DNA from: a virus
Virus record (IMG/VR): IMGVR_UViG_3300025098_000266
Span: 1 to 24,558 of that record
Direction: 5' to 3' (one strand)
DNA length: 24,558 nucleotides
Position numbers and translations under genes: made by a program. The notes beneath the pieces were generated by a model that saw only the letters and a program-made list of their open reading frames with translations, had not been told where the DNA came from and made no database searches. How positions within the stretch are numbered: position 1 is the stretch's first letter; the number at the start of each line of letters is the position of its first letter. Below are positions 1 to 7,500 of the stretch, piece by piece.

Positions 1-50
1 GCCTTTGATTTGATGAAGCTAAACAGGATTGGCTTTAGAAGTAAAACCAT
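1..50 (-). CDS. Start of a small hypothetical phage protein (partial, cut by window edge)
   Basis: An open frame begins with ATG at 50 and runs leftward off the window; the visible residues start MVLLLKPILFSF and are hydrophobic, followed by a basic Ser/Lys stretch. It follows the stop of the 329-75 gene by 24 nt in the same direction, so the two could be co-transcribed. The beginning resembles a short conserved protein that I associate with marine cyanophages, but only 16 residues are visible and no Shine-Dalgarno site precedes the ATG. Function unknown; the call rests on position and the residual similarity, so confidence is low. Confidence 0.4.
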   Translation of the reverse strand, partial: MVLLLKPILFSFIKSK

Positions 51-74
51 GACAGCACTGTGTGTGCCGGAAGT

Positions 75-329
75 CTAAGTCCGATTTGCGTGGCCTTCCA
101 GTCGTGCAACATTCTGCTCCAGGTCTGAGATTCGAGCGAATAGCTCCTGATCCCGAACCCTCAGATCAGCGTGGAGAACATCCATTCGTGACGCTAAATT
201 ATCGACAGCTGAAGTTAGACGCACCAACGAATCCCTTCCATGCTGTGTCTCACGGTTGACACCTTTGATACCAGAGGCAGCCACGCCTATTGACGCACCA
301 GCAACAGCAGCCCAGATTTCAACCACCAT
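75..329 (-). CDS. Small membrane-anchored coiled-coil protein, unknown function
   Basis: 84 residues. The N-terminus (about 4-22, WAAVAGASIGVAASGI) is a short hydrophobic helix, likely a membrane anchor. Residues about 33-80 are charged and heptad-like (LTSAVDNLASRMDVL, then ISDLEQNVARLEG), predicted to form a coiled coil. The start at 329 is supported by an AGAGG Shine-Dalgarno site 4-5 nt upstream, unusual in this window. Topology (short anchor plus coiled coil) is reminiscent of inner-membrane spanins or small lysis accessory proteins, but no partner lipoprotein with a lipobox is present, so I do not assign a function. It is divergent from the plus-strand gene at 353 with 23 nt between start codons. 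Confidence 0.7.
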   Translation of the reverse strand: MVVEIWAAVAGASIGVAASGIKGVNRETQHGRDSLVRLTSAVDNLASRMDVLHADLRVRDQELFARISDLEQNVARLEGHANRT

Positions 330-352
330 CCGACCTCTAGCGTGAACTCATC

Positions 353-616
353 ATGGCAGAAGAACAGGCAAAGCAAGAGCAAGAAAACGACAACTCACGT
401 TTAGGTGATGTCATCAAAGTTGTCCTGCTTGGTTGGGCAATGGCAATCCTGACCGCAAATTACTTGGGAGTCTTCAAGCAGTCTCTTGACCCCACCTACC
501 CAGCTTCCATTCTTTCTGGTACGGCAGCTTCCTTTGGCCTAGCTGTCGGCAACAATAAAAAGAAAAAAGAGGAGCCTACAATCAAGGAACAGTCCTCTAC
601 GTCTAAACCCAAATGA
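353..616 (+). CDS. Small two-segment membrane protein, first gene of the plus-strand operon
   Basis: 87 residues. A charged N-terminus (residues 1-18, rich in E, K, Q) is followed by a clear transmembrane segment (about 19-39, including VVLLGWAMAILTANYL), a short loop, a second weaker hydrophobic segment (about 48-66) and a lysine-rich tail (NNKKKKEEP). Two short membrane segments and a basic tail fit a class II holin-like layout, but no endolysin is next to it and small membrane proteins are hard to assign, so this is only a possibility. Its stop overlaps the next start (ATGA at 613-616), which indicates translational coupling. No Shine-Dalgarno site is visible before ATG 353. Confidence 0.75.
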   Translation: MAEEQAKQEQENDNSRLGDVIKVVLLGWAMAILTANYLGVFKQSLDPTYPASILSGTAASFGLAVGNNKKKKEEPTIKEQSSTSKPK

Positions 617-1110
617 GACGTTTTCTCTTCTTATCCTGCCTAACGTTTTTTGCGGCAAGTCCTGCTTCGGCAGATATTACGCACGCTATTAAGTCTTCAA
701 TCTCGCTAACTGTTGATGGAGCAGGATCAATCTCAACGCGGTTGCCGAGCACAATGGCAGTATCTGGCTCTAACGTCACTCTGGACACTGCTCCTGTGTT
801 GGGGTCATTTTCTTCCGGCAGTGCTCTTGGGTACACTCCTGGTGCTTACAGTATTACTACTGCTGGCGACAGCTTTTCGTATTCAGAGTCATACATAGAA
901 GGTGATGACGTTCCAACCGTACTTTCAACAACTGTGACCGGTGGTGTAGTACCTGCGTTGCCAATCTTCGGAAGCAATACTACAACTTCTGGAGGAATTG
1001 CAGGTGCTTTGGCTGGCACAATTGCAACCGACGGAGCAATCTCGATAACAGCAGGTGGTGCGGGTACAACTGCAGTTGGCCAAGTTATTCAGGAGCTGAC
1101 TATCAAATGA
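613..1110 (+). CDS. Secreted Ser/Thr/Gly-rich protein of unknown function (signal peptide)
   Basis: 165 residues. Residues 1-20 form a typical Sec signal peptide: basic MRR start, hydrophobic core (FLFLSCLTFFAAS) and an ASA|D cleavage site. The mature part is low in charged residues, lacks cysteine and alternates Ser/Thr/Gly with small hydrophobic residues (for example GAGSIS, ITAGGAGTTAVG), as expected for an all-beta secreted or surface protein. It begins in the ATGA that ends the 353 gene and ends in the ATGA that begins the 1107 gene, so it is the second gene of a tightly coupled operon. I do not recognise a family with certainty. It could be an envelope-targeted effector in the infected cell or a protein that reaches virions through the periplasm. 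Confidence 0.8.
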   Translation: MRRFLFLSCLTFFAASPASADITHAIKSSISLTVDGAGSISTRLPSTMAVSGSNVTLDTAPVLGSFSSGSALGYTPGAYSITTAGDSFSYSESYIEGDDVPTVLSTTVTGGVVPALPIFGSNTTTSGGIAGALAGTIATDGAISITAGGAGTTAVGQVIQELTIK

Positions 1111-1526
1111 GAATCCTGCTGTTGCTGCTTTTAGCTGCTCCAGCAGCAGCCGTACCAATCGTTCCTAACTTTCAACAAGGTACACTTTCTAGTACAACAA
1201 GAACAACATCTAAGGTCAACGAAGTCATTAATTCCTACGAATATCGTACGGGTTATGAATACACAGCAAGCGGCACAAATATCAAACCTTCTGCAGGTCT
1301 CGCTCCACAAAGCTTGACGACGACCACAAATACCTTGAACGGTATTTCAAGCAAGTGGACTGGACTTGATCCTGCATCTAGACCAACCTGGAGCATCGTT
1401 AACGAAGGGGCTGCCTTCAGCTTTGTTGAAACTTTGTCCGCGCCAGGGCTTGTAAATCACACGCTAATAAATAGAGAGACTGACATCGAATCACTTACAG
1501 AGACCACCAGCACCTTTACCCAATGA
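1107..1526 (+). CDS. Secreted protein of unknown function (signal peptide)
   Basis: 139 residues. MR followed by a very leucine-rich core (ILLLLLLAAPAAA) gives a signal peptide of about 15 residues with cleavage near AAA|VP. The mature part is Thr/Ser/Asn-rich with scattered aromatic residues, no cysteine, and ends in a Thr-rich stretch (TETTSTFTQ). Like its neighbour it looks beta-rich and extracytoplasmic. It overlaps the preceding and the following genes by ATGA (1107-1110 and 1523-1526). No enzymatic motif is visible and I do not recognise the family. Its composition resembles that of the 613 protein, but I see no convincing alignment that would make them paralogues. Confidence 0.8.
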   Translation: MRILLLLLLAAPAAAVPIVPNFQQGTLSSTTRTTSKVNEVINSYEYRTGYEYTASGTNIKPSAGLAPQSLTTTTNTLNGISSKWTGLDPASRPTWSIVNEGAAFSFVETLSAPGLVNHTLINRETDIESLTETTSTFTQ

Positions 1527-2254
1527 AGCGTGTCTTAGCAGCCCTGCTGTTATTGGCTGAGCCGGTTAACGCTCAGATTTCAAGCACTGCTGCTCCAGTC
1601 GCAAACAGCAGTGGCTCCGTTACAAACCAGGCTGTCCAGGTCGTACCAAGCAAAACGTTCACCTCTGTAATCAATGGCGTTAGTTGCCAAGGTGCAACCC
1701 TGACGATCAACCCTTTCCTTAGTTCAACCACTGGCTGGTCTGATCCGTACGAACGCTATTACAACGAGCCTGTCTATGACACGCTTGATTTAGTTGGTGC
1801 GTTTGACCCAGAAGGCAACCCCGTTCCAGATGGCAGACCTGATAACCCAGGCAGCGTCTTGTTTCATAAACCAGTCAGGACAGGGCAGAAAACCAACTTC
1901 TCAGTCAATGGCGGCATCACTGCACAGATCTCGATTCCGCTAGATCGAAGTCATATCCGTACTTGTCGCGCTGCAGCAGAAAAACAAGTGCAGCTTATGG
2001 AAGCCAGCCTTGCTGATAAACGCCTCAATTACGAAATAGCTAGGTTGCGAAACTGCGCTGACCTTATGAAAGAAGGCGTGATGTTTCACCCCAAATCGCC
2101 TTACAGCAAAATCTGTGCTGATGTGATCCTGGTCAATCCGCCTGGCGTCTTACCGCCCCACACACATTCAATTCCTACTTCCTCAAAGACCGCTGAAACT
2201 TCCGACGCTGCCAAGCGGACTCAACAGCAACCTTCTTCCCCAGCTTCTCCTTGA
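1523..2254 (+). CDS. Secreted four-cysteine protein of unknown function (signal peptide)
   Basis: 243 residues, last gene of the plus-strand operon. Signal peptide residues 1-17 (MKRVLAALLLLAEPVNA|Q). The mature protein has an N-terminal beta-like half (about 20-140, with a WSDPYERYY segment and a Pro/Asp-rich stretch near 93-108), a helical segment (about 148-182) and a low-complexity Ser/Thr/Gln/Pro tail (about 211-243). Cysteines are at 55, 148, 178 and 198, an even number that would suit two disulphide bonds in the periplasm. Starts in an ATGA overlap with the 1107 gene. Its last 80 nt are antisense to the end of the convergent gene 2933-2175. Function unknown. Confidence 0.8.
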   Translation: MKRVLAALLLLAEPVNAQISSTAAPVANSSGSVTNQAVQVVPSKTFTSVINGVSCQGATLTINPFLSSTTGWSDPYERYYNEPVYDTLDLVGAFDPEGNPVPDGRPDNPGSVLFHKPVRTGQKTNFSVNGGITAQISIPLDRSHIRTCRAAAEKQVQLMEASLADKRLNYEIARLRNCADLMKEGVMFHPKSPYSKICADVILVNPPGVLPPHTHSIPTSSKTAETSDAAKRTQQQPSSPASP

Positions 2255-2933
2255 TCTTTTTGATCGTCTTTTTGACGGTCGGCTTGATCGTTTTAAGCAA
2301 AATGTCGCCTAGTGGTTTGGCTAAGACTGCCGCTGTTGTTGCGACAACCGCAATCGTTGCAGTCGTAACCACAACAGGCGAACCAGGTAAATGGTTGCCG
2401 AGAATCGCTGGTATGTCCAACGACTTGAATTGGGTTTTGCACTCTCCATCGACTCGCTTGTAACCAGTGATGACAGCAGTCTGAAGCTTATTTTTAGCGC
2501 CTATAGGTATTGCGTCTGGTGGCGGACATGGCAACTCTGTGTCTACCTTTGGAATGCCGGTTGGGTTGGACGCCTCCGGTGAAGGGGACTGAGCCGGTTG
2601 TTTCGAGGCAGCCGGTTTTTCTTTGGGGTCTATTGCTGGCGGCTTAGCTGATCCATAAGTCAACGTTCCAGGTGTGAAGTCCAATGCGGCAGGAAACGAT
2701 GGCATCGTTCCATCGCAAACAGTGAAGTTGCCCTTCGGATCATTGGTGTAAGCGTCTGGATTGCCAGGCTGTGCATTTCTTGTCTCAACGCAGCCAGGTA
2801 TATCTGCAACCGGAAAGCCCAGCATTAACGTAATTGGTGGCTCCTGCGGGATACTTTGCGGTGGGATGCCTCTCCAAGCTGGTATCTCTGGAACGTAAAC
2901 ACGCCCCACACCAATCTCGGGTATTTCCGGCAT
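2175..2933 (-). CDS. Proline-rich protein with C-terminal membrane segment and basic tail, unknown function
   Basis: 252 residues. The N-terminal part is Pro-rich and starts with PEIP repeats (MPEIPEIG... YVPEIPAW). Residues about 55-85 include two cysteines (GCVETRN and TVCDG); about 100-130 is a low-complexity Pro/Ala/Ser/Lys linker; a third and fourth cysteine lie at about 136 and 162. A single transmembrane segment (about 188-208, TATIAVVATTAAVLA) is followed by a strongly basic lysine-repeat tail (TIKKIKEKLGKK). There is no N-terminal signal peptide, so a C-tail-anchored topology is likely. It starts 3 nt after the stop of the 3176-2937 gene (TGA TAG ATG), so the pair are co-expressed. 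I associate similar PEIP-starting proteins with marine cyanophages but no function is known to me. Confidence 0.75.
   Translation of the reverse strand: MPEIPEIGVGRVYVPEIPAWRGIPPQSIPQEPPITLMLGFPVADIPGCVETRNAQPGNPDAYTNDPKGNFTVCDGTMPSFPAALDFTPGTLTYGSAKPPAIDPKEKPAASKQPAQSPSPEASNPTGIPKVDTELPCPPPDAIPIGAKNKLQTAVITGYKRVDGECKTQFKSLDIPAILGNHLPGSPVVVTTATIAVVATTAAVLAKPLGDILLKTIKPTVKKTIKKIKEKLGKKVAVESAWQRRKFQRSLRK
2262..2280 (+). other. Inverted repeat just after the plus-strand operon
   Basis: GATCGTC (2262-2268) and GACGGTC (2274-2280) form a 7-bp stem with one G-U pair around a TTTTT loop, starting 8 nt after the stop codon of the plus-strand operon. There is no U-tract directly after it on the plus strand, so it is at best a weak terminator. 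On the other strand it lies in the Lys/Ile-repeat codons of the 2933-2175 gene, which by themselves can create such symmetry. Confidence 0.3.
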
Positions 2934-2936
2934 CTA

Positions 2937-3176
2937 TCAGAACGGCAACTTAGGTGTCTCGATTGCGGGGCCTGTAGCCGATGGCAGTTCAGGCATCACG
3001 TCATCAATCTGGGCTGGCACCATTTGCGTAACAACCTTGGTCAGCTCAAGCTTTAGCTCACTCATGTAATACTTCGTCAGCGATGGGATTCTGGTGTAAA
3101 GCACCAGCGATCCAACAACCATCGTTCCAGACATCAAGAACCCTAAGGCCCCAGCGAGATTGAAAAACTTTTGCAT
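2937..3176 (-). CDS. Small single-pass membrane protein, unknown function
   Basis: 79 residues. One transmembrane segment (about 6-28, LAGALGFLMSGTMVVGSLVLY) is followed by an amphipathic, charged helix (about 32-56, SLTKYYMSELKLELTKVV) and a Pro-rich tail (PELPSATGP). Located 3 nt before the 2933-2175 gene and downstream of a strong intrinsic terminator, so it needs its own promoter or read-through; I see no clear promoter boxes in the short leader and no Shine-Dalgarno site. The PELP motif of its tail recalls the PEIP motifs at the start of the next protein. It resembles a small protein that I associate with marine cyanophages; function unknown. Confidence 0.7.
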   Translation of the reverse strand: MQKFFNLAGALGFLMSGTMVVGSLVLYTRIPSLTKYYMSELKLELTKVVTQMVPAQIDDVMPELPSATGPAIETPKLPF

Positions 3177-3189
3177 GGTGATGACAGAT

Positions 3190-3220
3190 AAAACAAAAGG
3201 CCCCCTTACGGGAGCCCCTT
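3190..3220 (-). terminator. Intrinsic terminator after the outer-membrane-like gene
   Basis: Read on the minus strand, GGCTCCC (3216-3210), loop GTAA, GGGGGCC (3205-3199) forms a GC-rich stem with one mismatch, followed directly by TTTTGTTTT (3198-3190). This is a textbook Rho-independent terminator placed 36 nt after the stop codon of the 3612-3256 gene. It separates the fibre/outer-membrane block from the two small membrane genes downstream. Confidence 0.85.
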
Positions 3221-3255
3221 GTCGGTCTGTGTGAAAAACCTAAGCTAGTTATAGC

Positions 3256-3612
3256 TCAGAAAGCCCACTTTACGCCAAGCTTTGTTCCAACAGAAGGATC
3301 CTCTTCTGCAGTGATGAAGCTCAGCTCGCCATAAATGCCAACGCTTTCGGCTACCTGAACGTTTCCGCCAACTTTGCCGGACAGTTCAAACTCACCATCT
3401 TCGCCTTGTGGGCTGACGAAAGCTGGACCGCCTTGAGCGTAGTAGCTGTAAACGCCATCAGCGCCTTCAAAACCAACGTGGAAATCTGTGGTTGCGCCCA
3501 CGTAGTCGCCGCCTGAATAACCAGCGTTATTCTCCACGTTGACATAAGGGCCTGCCAAGGCAGCTGAACCAGCGAGAACACCAGAAACAGCTACTGCGAA
3601 TGCTTTGATCAT
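3256..3612 (-). CDS. Small outer-membrane beta-barrel-like protein (secreted)
   Basis: 118 residues. Residues 1-20 are a Sec signal peptide (MIKAFAVAVSGVLAGSAALA|G). The mature 98 residues alternate polar and hydrophobic positions in short Gly-rich strands (DFHVGFEG, VYSYYAQGG, VGIYGELSF) and end in GVKWAF, with a terminal Phe as in substrates of the Bam outer-membrane assembly machine. It is short for a monomeric barrel, so it may pair or oligomerise. It sits downstream of the fibre genes, as lom does in lambda, although I see no sequence proof of relationship to Lom/OmpX. Likely role: altering the infected cell's surface, for example blocking superinfection. It could instead be a soluble periplasmic beta protein. 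A terminator follows at about 3.2 kb. Confidence 0.75.
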   Translation of the reverse strand: MIKAFAVAVSGVLAGSAALAGPYVNVENNAGYSGGDYVGATTDFHVGFEGADGVYSYYAQGGPAFVSPQGEDGEFELSGKVGGNVQVAESVGIYGELSFITAEEDPSVGTKLGVKWAF

Positions 3613-3638
3613 TTTTGGAAGGGGTTGAGTTTCCTTGA

Positions 3639-3653
3639 GCCAGATTAGCTGGC
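3639..3653 (-). other. Small hairpin in the leader of the outer-membrane-like gene
   Basis: On the minus strand GCCAG-CTAAT-CTGGC is a perfect 5-bp stem with a 5-nt loop, located 27 nt before the ATG at 3612 and 30 nt after the stop of the 3899-3684 gene. No U-tract follows, so it is not a standard terminator; it could influence mRNA stability or translation of the outer-membrane-like protein. Confidence 0.3.
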
Positions 3654-3683
3654 CCGGTCAATGGACAGTTTTGAATCTGTTCC

Positions 3684-3899
3684 TTAATTCTCATCCGTTC
3701 CAGGGAACGTTGAGTAATGACGCTTATGCAATCCGGTATAAAGACCGCGCTGTGGATGATCACTTTTGTCGCGGCCTTCAAGCTTATAAAGCATGTCCAG
3801 CCAGACAACCCGATTGTTCATCGCCTCAGTATCTTCCGCCCCTGGCTTGCAGGGAATCATTGGGTCAGGTCTTTGCATCAAGAAGGTTCCGTAGGCCAT
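3684..3899 (-). CDS. Small conserved phage protein of unknown function
   Basis: 71 residues, soluble and without signal peptide or membrane segment. It starts with MAYGTFLMQRPDPM, contains a Glu/Asp-rich turn (KPGAEDTEAMNN) and an aromatic helix (VVWLDMLYKLEGRD), and ends with a His/Tyr-rich tail. Its start lies 22 nt inside the end of the 4495-3878 gene, in line with the close packing of this operon. The opening motif is familiar to me from small genes next to tail fibres in marine cyanophages, but no function is attached to it. Its place after the fibre chaperone suggests a link to fibre assembly or to the virion, which is inference only. Confidence 0.7.
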   Translation of the reverse strand: MAYGTFLMQRPDPMIPCKPGAEDTEAMNNRVVWLDMLYKLEGRDKSDHPQRGLYTGLHKRHYSTFPGTDEN

Positions 3900-4495
3900 G
3901 CAGTTGCAATATTAGGGTTCGCAACCGTTTCCATCACAGGTTGACCCGCAACTGGATTAGCCACTTCATTGGCATCATCATCAACGATGGTGTCAGGCTC
4001 CACAACACCATTGCCATCAGCATCAGTTTGCTGGCGCGTAATCGTTGCCGATCCAAACAACAGCTCTTTTAACTCCTCAACAGTTGTGCAAGCGTCAATT
4101 TCGGTTTGACGCGTATTGCATGACGTGCGAACTGCAGCCCTATAAGTTTTCCAAACTGAAGGAATGTTTGTGCTGGTCTCTTTCGCTTTGATGATGCGCC
4201 AGTCAGATGGGGCGATCAACGTACCGGCAATCTCGTTTTGCTTTGACTTCCATAGCGTCTTCAGACCTGTAGTGGTGTTGCCGTTTTCATCAGTAACGTC
4301 ATCCAACTGCTTTGGGTTATCGACGCCCCAATAAAAACGCTGGTCCCAAGTGCCTTCATCAGCGCCCCAGGTAACACCAATCGCTGCGCGATCTGCAGTG
4401 CTGCTTAGGCGTAGCCAGTTAGCTGGATATTGAGCGGTTTCTGTTTTCCATGGTCGATCCATGGGTAACGCACGACTGCCGAGGTAATAGCCCAT
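3878..4495 (-). CDS. Probable tail-fibre assembly chaperone-like protein
   Basis: 205 residues. The N-terminal half (about 20-75) contains WLRLSSTADRAAIGVTWG and an aromatic RFYWGVDNPK motif; the central helix-rich part (about 93-143: LIAPSDWRIIKAKE, then IPSVWKTYRAAVR, TTVEELKELL) matches the pattern of phage tail/fibre assembly chaperone families, in which a 'TDW..iR..E' motif is followed by 'iP..w..yR..lR'. The C-terminal 60 residues are acidic and low-complexity (ADGNGVVEPDTIVDDD). It lies 24 nt downstream of the 1245-residue adhesin, the usual place for a dedicated fibre chaperone such as lambda Tfa. Alternatively it may be a minor virion protein. The family is recognised by pattern, not by a search. 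Confidence 0.65.
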   Translation of the reverse strand: MGYYLGSRALPMDRPWKTETAQYPANWLRLSSTADRAAIGVTWGADEGTWDQRFYWGVDNPKQLDDVTDENGNTTTGLKTLWKSKQNEIAGTLIAPSDWRIIKAKETSTNIPSVWKTYRAAVRTSCNTRQTEIDACTTVEELKELLFGSATITRQQTDADGNGVVEPDTIVDDDANEVANPVAGQPVMETVANPNIATAWPTEPS

Positions 4496-4519
4496 GAGAA
4501 TGCAGGTGATGAATGAAGT

Positions 4520-7500
4520 TTAACGAGCAAGCCCGCCATTGCTGGCGAATGGGTGTTCAGCGAAGGCGGCGTAGAAATGTGTATTAGCGTTTATTGCACC
4601 ACTGCTTGAAGTCCTGATCTTAAAACCATTAGATAAGATATCTATATTATATCCGCTTGTAAAACCAGATTCAGCAGTAGTTAGGTTTGCAGCTACAACT
4701 GTACTAGATTCATTATAAGAATTTCTTTCTGTATCATAAATGATCCAATCATTAGAAGCATCCAGATTTTTGATAAGAATCCAACGTGGAGAAAAACCAG
4801 TATAAACAAATGGAAGTGATGATGAAGATTCATAGCTACCAAATGCGCTATACCCTTCGACAGGTGCAAAGCAGTAGGCGATCATGTCACCATTGTTATT
4901 GTCTAAAAGACCAGCAAGACCAATAGTAGTTGAAGTCATAGACCCCCAATATGTACCGCCAAATGTTCCAACAGCCAAATTGTCGAATCCCAAATAATTA
5001 CTTGCAATATTAGAAAATTCTGCGCTCCAAGGACGCCAATTTGTTGAAGCAGCACGCCTCTTAGTAATCAAGAATTTTGGGGCAGCATTTAAACCATGGG
5101 CCACTGTTGCGTTCGCTGATCCAGTCCAGGAAATAATCGAGAACCCAGCACTTGGGTTGGCTCTGACTGTTGATGCGATGCTTGGGACGTTGGTTACTGA
5201 TACGCCGGAGTCGACAAGCTGAATACCATCAACGTCGATCCTTGCAATACCTGTGTCTTCACTGCCGTATTTATTACGGCTCCAGCTTAATGAAGTAAAA
5301 CCTGAAACATTAAAGGTGTGAGTTAAGATACTCGATGTTTGTGCAACATCATTGCCAACAGCAGTACCATTAATTTTAAATGCGTTTGCATGAGTTGACG
5401 GATAGTAATACCAAATTTTAACTGTTGATGCGCTACTAAAACTAGGGTTTGGAGTAAAAACTAACTCATTATTGTCAGCCGGAAGTGTGTTATTGGCATC
5501 ATTTAAGTCAAATGTTCTTGTTTTTGGATAGCCGGAATAATTGCTTCCTGTTATTTGACCGCTCCACGTCTGACTCTGGTCATACAACGAGCTATTTAAA
5601 TCACCAGCAGCAATCGTTGTGTTGGAAGATCCGGCGTCCCACGCCCAGGCAACATACGTATAATTGTTTTCATTGACGTGGTATCCTGCAAGACTACCTT
5701 TTGTCACCTTGATGCCGTCAGCAGCATTTCCAGTAATACAACCGTAACCCCAATCTGAAAGCGAGTATTCTTGCCCAGTGTCATTAGAAGACAGGTTCAA
5801 TGACCCACCCCTTACGGTATCCCAAAGCATATGTCTGTATCCATGTGATCTGGATTTAACCCAAATTAAATCAGGAGCCGACGCAAGACTTAAACCAGTG
5901 ATGGTGCGTTCTGAGGATGATCCATCACCTGTATAAGTAAGAACATCCATATAAACCGAACCATCCGCAATCGTTGGGGTCGGTAAGTTTGCGGTGTTTA
6001 AAGACTTGTAGCCGCTTGGTGCGGCATAAGCGAAGGCACGTTGGCCGAAGTTTAATGAGACTTTGGTACTATATTGACTTGTCACAGGAAATACATCAGA
6101 CACTCCGGTAACAGTAGGATTAGCTCCAGAAGTTGGATTTCCAGTAGTACCAACGGAGCCATCCATCCAAACATTGTTTAAACCAAGCCATAGGTGTTGG
6201 TTGTCAGCGTCATAGGCCACCTGCATAACACTACCAATAGCAGCCGCAGAAAAACTAGATGCTGTTGTGGGAGAGCCGCTAACATATCGCTGAACAGTGC
6301 CACTGGCATTTACCAAAATAAGATATGTACCTGTGGCGGATATGTTGGGATTTGCGGCTGCATCAGTTGCTACACCAATACAATTTGCTGTAGTTCCTGA
6401 AAACGGAGACTGAACAGTTCCCTCGAAATACCATTTTCCTGTACTAGGAAATTTAAACGTACCTCTAGCGGCATTGTGATTAGTATTCCCTTCTGCGTCT
6501 AAATTGCCGTTGGTCAGAGTAAGAGACCCACCATTGTCCAACGGATTCAACGTCGCATAGTTGCCCACGACTTCGCCGCCCGCTCCAGTGTCTGTCTGCG
6601 TGCCGTTGGTTGGGGTGTCAACTAGGGAGTCGGTTCCTGCGGCAAGCGGATCACTGACGCCGGAGTCAATTAAATATTTGCCGTTAATTTTTAAATATTT
6701 TAAACGAGCAGAGCCGCCATTACCTTGTATGGCAATTTCCGTTAATGATGTAGGAATAGTACCTGTAACACTTACCTCTACAAATCCTCCTCCAAGATTA
6801 GATTGATTTACCGCAACATCTGTGCCATTGAGCTTGATAACACCACCAGGGCATGAATATTCGGTAGAAAAAACAATTGAGGTTACATTTGCCAACGCAG
6901 TTCCAAGCTCAACATATAACCAAGTACCTGCCGCACCAGTTTGGCTATAAAGATAATTAGTTAAATCAGCATCAAAGGGATTGGTGGCAGCAAGCGAATC
7001 GGGAAATGTATTAGTTCGACCTGAAGTTGAGTAAGACGTGTTGGCTGTAGTTGTGGTTTTCATGCCAGAACTCCACATCTGACTTTGATCCCAATCGGAT
7101 CCTGCAGCACTTAAGTTATTAACAGTCCACGTATTCCCATTACCACTTGTGTCCGTACCAAGCGCAGCGTTTGAACTGTTGTCCGCAAAGTCGAGGTGGA
7201 AGGAGTTGTTACCTACGGAGACACCGGAGTCAATTAAAGCAATCCACCTGCCATTAATTAGAAGTTCAATTTTACCAAACCATCCGGGTTCCGTGCCATC
7301 TGCTCCACATTCGTAGGAAACGAACTGATTGTTAGAGGGTGTAAACTCTAATGGAACGTTATACCCACTGGTGATTGGAATTTGTGAAGCAATGTCCACA
7401 CCGTTTAAGTAAATTGTACTAGCTGGTGCAGCGTAGGTAGCCATGTATATACGAACTTTTGTGCAAGCAATTGGGCTTGGAGGAGTAAATGTAAGCCCAC

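Noticed and set aside
62-259. Plus-strand frame of 65 residues starting with GTG
   Set aside because: It is antisense to the 329-75 gene, which has an AGAGG site and a plausible membrane plus coiled-coil pattern. The plus frame has no recognisable features.
256-261. TTGACA, a consensus -35 box upstream of the plus-strand operon
   Set aside because: No acceptable -10 element lies 16-18 nt downstream, and a six-base match alone is expected by chance.
713-898. Out-of-frame, very hydrophobic 61-residue frame inside the first secreted-protein gene, which would look like an embedded holin
   Set aside because: A one-base shift of Ser/Thr/Ala codons produces Leu/Val-rich sequence, which explains it. 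The start is a TTG or ATG without a ribosome-binding site.
2251-2463. Plus-strand frame of 70 residues with a hydrophobic start, beginning with TTG in a TTGA overlap with the last operon gene
   Set aside because: It is fully antisense to the membrane segment and basic tail of the 2933-2175 gene, whose frame is longer and better supported. The hydrophobic pattern arises from the complementary strand of Ala/Val/Thr codons, and the start is a TTG without a Shine-Dalgarno site.
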